Source: Prosthecobacter debontii (lineage in GTDB: Bacteria; Verrucomicrobiota; Verrucomicrobiia; Verrucomicrobiales; Verrucomicrobiaceae). From it: 64,000 nt of DNA. The position numbers and the translations under genes are program-made. The stretch lies in contig NZ_FUYE01000024.1 in the NCBI RefSeq assembly GCF_900167535.1, positions 1 to 64,000 of the forward strand, in the 5' to 3' direction. This document shows, one piece after another, positions 58,264-64,000 of this stretch (positions are counted from its first letter, which is position 1; each line of letters opens with the position of its first letter). A model generated the notes under the pieces. It searched no databases. It was not told the DNA's origin and saw nothing but the letters and a program-made list of their open reading frames with translations.

Positions 58264-59334
58264 ATGTCTGAAGTTACCGCGATCCGTAAGTTTGCCTGCC
58301 CCGGGTGTGGTGGAGAAGCTGTCTGGACACCAGCCAAAAAAGCCCTGGTTTGCCCTTACTGCGGCACAGTTTCTCCTGCCGAGCTGAAGTCTGACGGCTC
58401 GCTCATTGAGGAAAACGATCTGGTCACCGCCCTGCGTGCCTTGCCCGAAGATCAGCGCGGCTGGGCGGTCAATCGTAAAACCGTGCGCTGCCAGAGCTGC
58501 CAAGCCATCTCCGTCTTCGATGAAAAGCGTGTGGCTCAGCGCTGTGACTTCTGCGGCTCGCCCGCTCTCCTGGATGTCGCCGATATCCAGGCCCCCATCC
58601 GCCCGGGCAGTCTGCTGCCTTTCAAGATTTCCGACACCCAGGTGCGGGAAGACATCCGCCTCTGGTATAAGAGCCACTTTTGGGCACGCAGTAATCTCGG
58701 AGATAAAGCCCTGACCGATACCCTCCATGGCCTGTATCTGCCTTACTGGACCTTCGACGCGCATGCGGAGTGCCCCTGGGAAGCCGAAGCCGGTTATTAC
58801 TACTACACACGGGATAGCCAAGGCCGCCAGCAACGCGAAGTGCGCTGGGAATATGCCAGTGGCCATGTGAGTGAAAACTTCGATGACGTGCTCGTGCCCG
58901 CCTCCAAAGGCGTGCATCCCGCGCTGCTGTCGAAGCTGGAGCCCTTCCCCACCACCACAGACCTCGTGCCCTATGATCCAGGCTACCTGTCAGGCTGGGT
59001 GGTGGAACAGTATCAGATCGACTTGGTGCAGTCCGCTCAAGCCTCCCGTGGACGCATGGATGAACTGCTGCGTCAGGCCTGCTCCCGCCAAGTGCCGGGA
59101 GACACCCAGCGCAATCTGCGCATCTCCCCGAGCTACAGCGACCAGACCTTCAAACATGTACTCCTGCCCGTGTGGCTGCTCACCTACACCTATGGAACCA
59201 AAAACTACCAAGTGGCCGTCAACGGTGTCACGGGCCGGATCACCGGCGAGTATCCGCTGAGCTGGGTGAAGATCACCATCGCCGTGGTCCTCGCGCTCAT
59301 CGTGGTATTCCTGTTCATCGCCTACAGCGATTAA
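58264..59334 (+). CDS. zinc-ribbon membrane protein
   Basis: A 356-residue protein with two zinc ribbons at the N-terminus, CPGCGGEAVWTPAKKALVCPYCG and CQSCQAISVFDEKRVAQRCDFCG in outline, a central alpha-beta region, and one membrane segment at the very end (WVKITIAVVLALIVVFLFIAY). Relatives are often misannotated as primosomal protein N' because of the ribbons; no helicase motif is present. A tail-anchored cytoplasmic protein is likely. Its role is unknown. ATG 58264 was chosen to begin at MSEVTAIRKFACPGC. Confidence 0.78.
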   Translation: MSEVTAIRKFACPGCGGEAVWTPAKKALVCPYCGTVSPAELKSDGSLIEENDLVTALRALPEDQRGWAVNRKTVRCQSCQAISVFDEKRVAQRCDFCGSPALLDVADIQAPIRPGSLLPFKISDTQVREDIRLWYKSHFWARSNLGDKALTDTLHGLYLPYWTFDAHAECPWEAEAGYYYYTRDSQGRQQREVRWEYASGHVSENFDDVLVPASKGVHPALLSKLEPFPTTTDLVPYDPGYLSGWVVEQYQIDLVQSAQASRGRMDELLRQACSRQVPGDTQRNLRISPSYSDQTFKHVLLPVWLLTYTYGTKNYQVAVNGVTGRITGEYPLSWVKITIAVVLALIVVFLFIAYSD

Positions 59335-59342
59335 GCTTCCCC

Positions 59343-60494
59343 TCAAGCCAGTGTCACCAGCACGTTCGGGTCCCACTGGGCCCGCAGGTAATGCACCGCA
59401 GCGATGATCTCAGATACCGCTTGGTCGATCTCGCTCCTTGTCGTTAGGCGAGACAGCGAAAAACGGACGGTGCTTTCGGCATGTCGCCCCTCATAGCCCA
59501 TGGCTTCCAACACATGCGACGGATGTAAGGAGGCCGTGTGACAAGCGCTGCTACCCGAGCAGGCGATGCCTTTCTGATCCAGCCGGATGATCAATGCCGC
59601 CGCATCCACCCCGGGAAAGTGAATGGAACTGGTGTTGGGCAAACGAGGAGCCCCTACGCCATGGATCTCGAGATCGGGTAAAGCGGCCTCAAGGTGTAGT
59701 TCCAGCACGTCTCGCAGGTCTGGAGCAAAGGTCGCGCCTTGGAGCATCTCCGCCGCCTTTCCCATCGCCACCAGACCCGGTACATTCTCGGTGCCGCTGC
59801 GCCGTTCACGCTCCTGCCCACCACCGATCAGCAGAGGCTGAAAAGGCGCATGATGACTGATGAACAGCGCGCCGACTCCCTTCGGCGCATGCATTTTATG
59901 CCCACTGAGGCTGAGGTAGTCGAGCCCCATCTCGCGGGCTTGAATCGGCCGTTTCCCGGCCATCTGCACCCCATCCGCATGCACCAGTGCCCCCGCTGCA
60001 TGAGCCAGCTCGACGATCTCCCGCAGGGGCTGCACGACGCCGGTTTCATTGTTGGCCCAGAGGATGGAGACGAGTGCGGTGCGGCCGGGTTCCAGCGCCG
60101 TTTCCAGGATGCCCAGGTCTAACAACCCATTCTTCAACACTGGCAGCTTCTTCACCTCTCCCCCCTGCTGTTGCCACCGCTCTGCACAGGCCAGCGTGGC
60201 CGCATGTTCGGTCGCGCTGGTGATCAGCAGAGGTCGATCTGGAAACAGGGCCTGAGCGGAGAGGCAGACGCTGTTGATGCTCTCCGTGGCCCCGCTGGTG
60301 AAAAGGATCTCCTCGGCCTCCGCGCCGATCAACGCAGCCACCTGCCCGCGTGCCTTTTCCATCGCACGGCGCGCCTGTCGCCCGGCCGCATAACCGGCGG
60401 AGGGATTCCCATACTGCTGGGTCAGCCAGGGCAGCATGGCCTCCACCACCGCCGGATCTGTGGGCGTAGTGGCATTGGCGTCCAGGTAAATCAT
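59343..60494 (-). CDS. cysteine desulfurase (class V aminotransferase), copy 2
   Basis: A 383-residue NifS/IscS-type PLP enzyme. It has His97 (SATEHAAT), Schiff-base Lys200 (LSGHKMHAPKG) and catalytic Cys318 in ACSGSSACHTASLHPS, the shorter NifS-type loop. It starts MIYLDANATTPTDP. It is clearly a different paralog from the copy at 4541-5686; loops and Lys contexts differ. No Fe-S scaffold gene is nearby. It is convergent with the zinc-ribbon gene with 8 bp between stops. Confidence 0.92.
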   Translation of the reverse strand: MIYLDANATTPTDPAVVEAMLPWLTQQYGNPSAGYAAGRQARRAMEKARGQVAALIGAEAEEILFTSGATESINSVCLSAQALFPDRPLLITSATEHAATLACAERWQQQGGEVKKLPVLKNGLLDLGILETALEPGRTALVSILWANNETGVVQPLREIVELAHAAGALVHADGVQMAGKRPIQAREMGLDYLSLSGHKMHAPKGVGALFISHHAPFQPLLIGGGQERERRSGTENVPGLVAMGKAAEMLQGATFAPDLRDVLELHLEAALPDLEIHGVGAPRLPNTSSIHFPGVDAAALIIRLDQKGIACSGSSACHTASLHPSHVLEAMGYEGRHAESTVRFSLSRLTTRSEIDQAVSEIIAAVHYLRAQWDPNVLVTLA

Positions 60495-60536
60495 GCCCCT
60501 TGCATACACGGTTTTCGCCGCTCGCTCAACCCTTCC

Positions 60537-62048
60537 TCAATAGGCGTTGTCACGCTTAAAGAAGGTCAGGAACATGATCTGGATATCCAGCCAGAGGCTC
60601 CAGTTTTCCAGATACCAGAGGTCACATTTGATGCGTTCGCTCAGGTCGGTATCGCCCCTCAGACCTTTCACTTGAGCCCAGCCGGTCATCCCCGGTTTGG
60701 CATGGTGGCGTGCGTTGTAATGTGGGATTTCATGCTTGAAGGCCGCGATCAGTTCCGGCCGCTCCGGCCGTGGTCCCACAAGGCTCATCTGCCCCTTCAA
60801 CACGTTCCAAAACTGGGGCACTTCATCGATGTTCCACTTGCGCATGAAGGCTCCCACCTTCAGACGCCGAGGGTCATCCTGCACGCACCATTGGGCTCCT
60901 TTTCCCGCCTCAGCATCCAGCTTCATGGAGCGGATTTTGATGATCTCAAAGGGCACACCATTCATGCCCCAGCGGCGCTGATGATAAAAGATAGGGCGGC
61001 CTGACTCCCACCACACCATGAAGCCAAAAAAGGCAATCAGCGGCGCACTGAGCAGCAGCCCCATCACGGCACCCACGATGTCCAGGCAGCGTTTCAAAAA
61101 CACATTGAGCGTGCTATCCAGAGGCAGACGATTCACTCCCAGGACGGGTGTCCCGGCGATGGTTTCCAGAGACAAACCCGAGACGAAGATGCGGAAGACG
61201 GAGGGCGCCAGCTTGAACTGAATCATCTCGCGCTCACAGATATTGGCCAGCTCCACGAGCTGCTGCCGGGGTAGATCCGCCACCACGATCATGTCCACTT
61301 CATGCCGGGCGATGACGCGGTGGATGTCTTCGAGATACCCGACAAAGGGCAGATTGGAGGGAAGCGCCTGCGAATCTCTCCAGCCGGAGGCATCCACCCA
61401 CCCGATCAGCTCAAAGGCATGCGCCTTGTCCGTGCTTAGCGTGTTCCAGAGACGCTGAGCATCTTCATTCCAGCCGACGAAAAGCGTGCGCTGCTGGAGT
61501 GTTTTGAGCCGCGCTGGCTGGTGTAGGAACAGGTTAAAGATGAGCCTCCAACTCAGCAGGAGTAACAAGGCACAAGAGCCATTCAAAGCGACGAACACGC
61601 GGGAAATCGGCGGGGTCAGTTTCAGCGCCAGAGTCATGGCCAGGAAGCCGAGGGTCCAGATCAACACCGCCTTCGCCATCTTCGAAGCGATCCAGCGGTT
61701 TCGCAGAAGCACGTTGCGGTGGTAGATGCCCTGCCAACCGATGGCCAGCAACAGCGTCAGCGTGCCCAGGGTCATGTGCCCTGTGTATTGCCGCAGCGCC
61801 AGATCATCCCAGTTCCCAAAGTCCTTCAGCGAGTGGAAGCGGAGCCAGTAGGCGGCGTAGCCCGCAGCAATTGCCATGACCAAATCCCCCAACACCGAAA
61901 CCAAGACCCAAAGGTGAGGGCTGGCGGTTCCGCTCGCTTTTAAAGCTCTCCGTTCCTCCAGCTTTTGCAGCAGATTGCCCGTCACCGCACCCGGGGTCCC
62001 GATGAGCATGCGATCAGATTTAGAATTGCTTGGGCTGGCCCCTGACAT
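60537..62048 (-). CDS. polyprenyl glycosylphosphotransferase (exopolysaccharide initiating)
   Basis: Transfers a sugar-1-phosphate to undecaprenyl phosphate to start exopolysaccharide synthesis (WbaP/WcaJ/PssY group). The 503-residue protein has about five hydrophobic segments in the N-terminal third, a middle CoA_binding_3-like domain (FVGWNEDAQRLWNTL) and the bacterial sugar-transferase domain with RCLDIVGAVMGLLLSAPLIA, PIFYHQRRWGMNGVPFEIIKIRSM and LVGPRPERPE, then KPGMTGWAQVKG. It stands alone; other capsule genes are not nearby. Confidence 0.92.
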   Translation of the reverse strand: MSGASPSNSKSDRMLIGTPGAVTGNLLQKLEERRALKASGTASPHLWVLVSVLGDLVMAIAAGYAAYWLRFHSLKDFGNWDDLALRQYTGHMTLGTLTLLLAIGWQGIYHRNVLLRNRWIASKMAKAVLIWTLGFLAMTLALKLTPPISRVFVALNGSCALLLLLSWRLIFNLFLHQPARLKTLQQRTLFVGWNEDAQRLWNTLSTDKAHAFELIGWVDASGWRDSQALPSNLPFVGYLEDIHRVIARHEVDMIVVADLPRQQLVELANICEREMIQFKLAPSVFRIFVSGLSLETIAGTPVLGVNRLPLDSTLNVFLKRCLDIVGAVMGLLLSAPLIAFFGFMVWWESGRPIFYHQRRWGMNGVPFEIIKIRSMKLDAEAGKGAQWCVQDDPRRLKVGAFMRKWNIDEVPQFWNVLKGQMSLVGPRPERPELIAAFKHEIPHYNARHHAKPGMTGWAQVKGLRGDTDLSERIKCDLWYLENWSLWLDIQIMFLTFFKRDNAY

Positions 62049-62303
62049 GGTTTGACTATGGTAATTTTAATATACATTCAAATACGAACAATAATCAACC
62101 CAAGAGGCATGAATCGTAATTTTGATAATCAGTTTCAATAATGATCTCAAAAACGACATGAGGTAGGGGTGACGCAAGCCATCCCAGGTCATGCAGGACC
62201 CGCATGCTGAGACCAACGAGGGAACATTGGATAGACCCGTGGAGTGGGACCATGAAGGGTCTGTCATCAAGACACCCAAACTTAACCGACAACAAACACT
62301 CCA

Positions 62304-62702
62304 ATGAAACACATCCCTAATCTCGCCGGTGCCCTCCTGGGCCTTCTGTTCGTCACCTTCGGCCTGAACTTCTTCCTCCAGTTCATCCCCATGCCTGCGG
62401 ACCCCTCCCCAGATACGGCACCTCACAAGCTCTTCATGGCCGCGCTCTTCCCGACGGGTTACCTCACCTTTGTGAAGGTCCTGGAGATCACGGGTGGCCT
62501 CCTCGTCGCCCTGCCCAAGACACGTAACATCGGTCTGCTAATCCTGGGACCGATTGTGGTGAATATCCTTGCCTTCCACACCTTCCTGACCAAAGGCGCA
62601 GGCCTCTTTGAGCCACCGGTGCTGCTCATCAGCGCGCTTTCTCTGTTTTTGCTCTTCGTCGAGCGGAAAGCCTTCGCCGGACTCGTCAACCGCGTTCGTT
62701 AA
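62304..62702 (+). CDS. small membrane protein, DoxX-like, copy 2
   Basis: A 132-residue four-helix protein (GALLGLLFVTFGLNFFLQF, KVLEITGGLLVALPKTRNIGLLILGPIVVNILAFHTFL and LFLLFVERKAFAGLV in outline) closely related to copy 1 at 56044-56430; the FPTGYLTFVKVLEITGG block is nearly identical. The 255-bp region before it, shared with the divergent glycosyltransferase, holds both promoters but nothing else I recognise. Confidence 0.72.
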   Translation: MKHIPNLAGALLGLLFVTFGLNFFLQFIPMPADPSPDTAPHKLFMAALFPTGYLTFVKVLEITGGLLVALPKTRNIGLLILGPIVVNILAFHTFLTKGAGLFEPPVLLISALSLFLLFVERKAFAGLVNRVR

Positions 62703-62820
62703 TCCTCACTTGTTCATCCCCCCTTGAGCACACTCAAGGGGGTCTTTGCCAGCGTCTGCCTTTCCAAGAAAGTGACAGGCACCTCACTGAAAACACCCGC
62801 GACCGCGCCGTCTCATCCGT

Positions 62821-62832
62821 TTGTTTAAACAA
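62821..62832. promoter_or_regulatory. 12-bp palindrome before dps
   Basis: TTGTTTAAACAA is a perfect palindrome 10 bases before the dps start codon. It may be an operator of a peroxide or iron regulator; no specific family site is matched. Confidence 0.3.
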
Positions 62833-62841
62833 CCACCCGTT

Positions 62842-63312
62842 ATGAAAACGAACATCGGTATCCCAGATAAGAATCGCCAACAAACCGCAGACATCCTCTC
62901 CATCGTGCTGGCCGACGAGCATGTGCTCTACATGAAGACTCGCAATGCCCACTGGAATGTGCGCGGGCGTGACTTCCACGCCATGCATCTCTTCTTTGAA
63001 TCCCAATACAAAGAACTGGAAGGCGTGATCGATGAAGTGGCCGAGCGGATCAAATCCATCGGGTATGACGCACCCGGCTCCCTGGCTGCCATGCTCAAGC
63101 TGACCAAGCTCAAAGAGCTCTCCGGCGATGATCGCGACAGCGTCACCTTCATCAAGGCCCTCTTGGCCGATCATGAAACCCTCACACGAGAGCTCCGCAA
63201 GATGGCCGAGAAATGCCAGGACCTCGGCGATGACGGCAGCAATGATTTTCTGATCGGTCTGCTTCAGATTCATGAAAAGATGGCCTGGATGCTGAGAGCC
63301 TCATTAGAATAG
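62842..63312 (+). CDS. dps: Dps family ferroxidase
   Basis: A 156-residue ferritin-like protein that stores iron and protects DNA from oxidants as a 12-mer. The ferroxidase-site motif is visible (NAHWNVRGRDFHAMHLFFESQYKELEGVIDEVAERI in outline, with its conserved His, Asp and Glu), followed by RIKSIGYDAPGSL. The terminal EKMAWMLRASLE is typical. There is no long basic N-terminal tail. ATG 62842 has a 12-bp palindrome before it. The next gene begins 4 bp after the stop, so they are an operon. Confidence 0.92.
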   Translation: MKTNIGIPDKNRQQTADILSIVLADEHVLYMKTRNAHWNVRGRDFHAMHLFFESQYKELEGVIDEVAERIKSIGYDAPGSLAAMLKLTKLKELSGDDRDSVTFIKALLADHETLTRELRKMAEKCQDLGDDGSNDFLIGLLQIHEKMAWMLRASLE

Positions 63313-63316
63313 TCGT

Positions 63317-64000
63317 ATGCAAGTCACACTGCTCTCACCCCAGGAGTTGGATTCGCTGCGTCTGCTCGAGCGTGATCTGGTCATCCTGGATGTCCGCCTG
63401 CATGAAGATCATGAGCGACGGCGCATCCAGGGCAGTGTCAGCAACTGCGTCTATGAGGTGGCTTTCCAAGAGCGTCTGCCCGCCTTGATAGCCACGAAAG
63501 CGACCCCGGTCTGCGTCTATGGAGAGTCCGCGTCCAGCCATGAAGCCGAAGCGGCAGCGGAGAAACTCAAACGCGCAGGCTACACCCGCGTGTATCGCCT
63601 AGCCGGGTGCTTGGCAGGCTGGTGTGAAGCCGGTCTGCCGGAAGAGGGCACGGGAGAATTTTTACCCCCATCGCCCCCACCCGAAGGACGCCTGGAGATC
63701 AACACCGAGGAAAGCCGTGTCGAGTGGCTGGGGCGTAATCTGCTGAACAAACATTGGGGAAAAGTGCCGATTCAATCCGGCTGGCTTGAGATCACTGGCG
63801 GCCTCATCTCCTCTGGAGAAATCGTCTTGGACATGAATGGCATCACCTGTGATGACCTCGCCACCAGTCCCTATCACGATGTCCTCATCGCCCATCTCCG
63901 CAGCGATGATTTTTTTGATACTGAGCAGTATCCTGAAGCCCGACTCGTCATTCATCGGGGCGAACCCATCGAGGGCACCTCTCCCGGCTCGCAAAATCTC
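63317..64000 (+). CDS. rhodanese-like domain / YceI fusion, truncated by the window edge
   Basis: An open frame of at least 228 residues that runs off the end. Residues 1-110 look like a rhodanese fold (VILDVRLHEDHERRRIQGS, and VYRLAGCLAGWCEAGLP). The loop that normally holds the catalytic Cys reads VYGESASSHE, with Gly69 in its place, so sulfurtransferase activity is unlikely. A Pro-rich linker is followed by a YceI domain (SRVEWLGRNLLNKHWGKVPIQ, ISSGEIVLDMNGI, DDFFDTEQYPEARLVIH). YceI binds polyisoprenoid lipids. It is coupled to dps by 4 bp. Confidence 0.8.
   Translation, partial: MQVTLLSPQELDSLRLLERDLVILDVRLHEDHERRRIQGSVSNCVYEVAFQERLPALIATKATPVCVYGESASSHEAEAAAEKLKRAGYTRVYRLAGCLAGWCEAGLPEEGTGEFLPPSPPPEGRLEINTEESRVEWLGRNLLNKHWGKVPIQSGWLEITGGLISSGEIVLDMNGITCDDLATSPYHDVLIAHLRSDDFFDTEQYPEARLVIHRGEPIEGTSPGSQNL

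Noticed and set aside
58264-59334. Primosomal helicase PriA
   Set aside because: Only zinc ribbons are shared; no helicase motifs and a membrane tail is present.
1-64000. tRNA, rRNA, CRISPR or insertion sequence
   Set aside because: I saw no cloverleaf with a T-loop motif, no regular direct repeats with spacers, and no transposase.

Overview
The window looks like the chromosome of a free-living member of the Verrucomicrobiota, probably a Prosthecobacter/Verrucomicrobium-type bacterium. This is inferred from moderately high GC, Tat-exported FAD oxidoreductases, DUF1552 and DUF1080 proteins, an autotransporter-repeat protein with a PEP-CTERM tail, and start codons that almost never have a Shine-Dalgarno sequence. 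I see no rRNA, tRNA, CRISPR array, transposase or phage region.

Layout. 1-5.7 kb: an AhbC/NirJ-like radical SAM enzyme, a RarD-type permease, a possible small RNA, a low-GC DUF3800 gene, a DUF2721 membrane protein, a glycerophosphodiesterase and a first cysteine desulfurase. 5.8-11.8 kb: tandem Tat FAD oxidoreductases, a VOC protein with a WYL regulator, and an orphan DUF1552 gene. 11.9-17.6 kb: a P1B-4 metal ATPase, a lipid kinase/phosphoesterase pair, a tail-to-tail hicA/hicB pair and nadA. 17.7-28.3 kb: a large PEP-CTERM protein, an unrecognised two-gene operon, an LplT-PlsC fusion, and secreted SGNH hydrolase, beta-helix and beta-propeller proteins. 28.4-33.1 kb: a porin plus an SsuABC-type ABC importer and a hydrolase, behind a promoter flanked by an inverted repeat. 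33.2-37.7 kb: miaB, small genes and sucC. 37.9-40.9 kb: the rpmH-rnpA-yidD-yidC operon without dnaA beside it. 40.9-48.1 kb: FKBP, cdd, DUF1080, two tiny genes, an export-type lipoprotein, DoxX, ruvC, argC-argJ. 48.2-50.5 kb: two PilT-type ATPases. 50.6-56.8 kb: a TetR/DGPF/ECF42-type sigma/SRPBCC/VOC/DoxX/DUF1428 cluster. 56.9-64 kb: a putative Na+/H+ antiporter with a structured leader, a zinc-ribbon membrane protein, a second cysteine desulfurase, a polyprenyl glycosylphosphotransferase, DoxX, Dps and a truncated rhodanese/YceI gene.

How the genes work together. The clearest functional units are the rpmH operon (ribosome, RNase P, membrane insertion), the importer operon (outer-membrane pore, binding protein, ATPase, permease), argC-argJ (arginine), and the ECF42 cluster, in which a TetR regulator with an operator over its own start codon stands beside the DGPF partner typical of ECF42 sigma factors. 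The elements most worth following up are non-coding: a promoter-to-terminator unit at 2295-2391 that folds as a three-way junction, and a long hairpin leader in front of the antiporter at 56854-56911.
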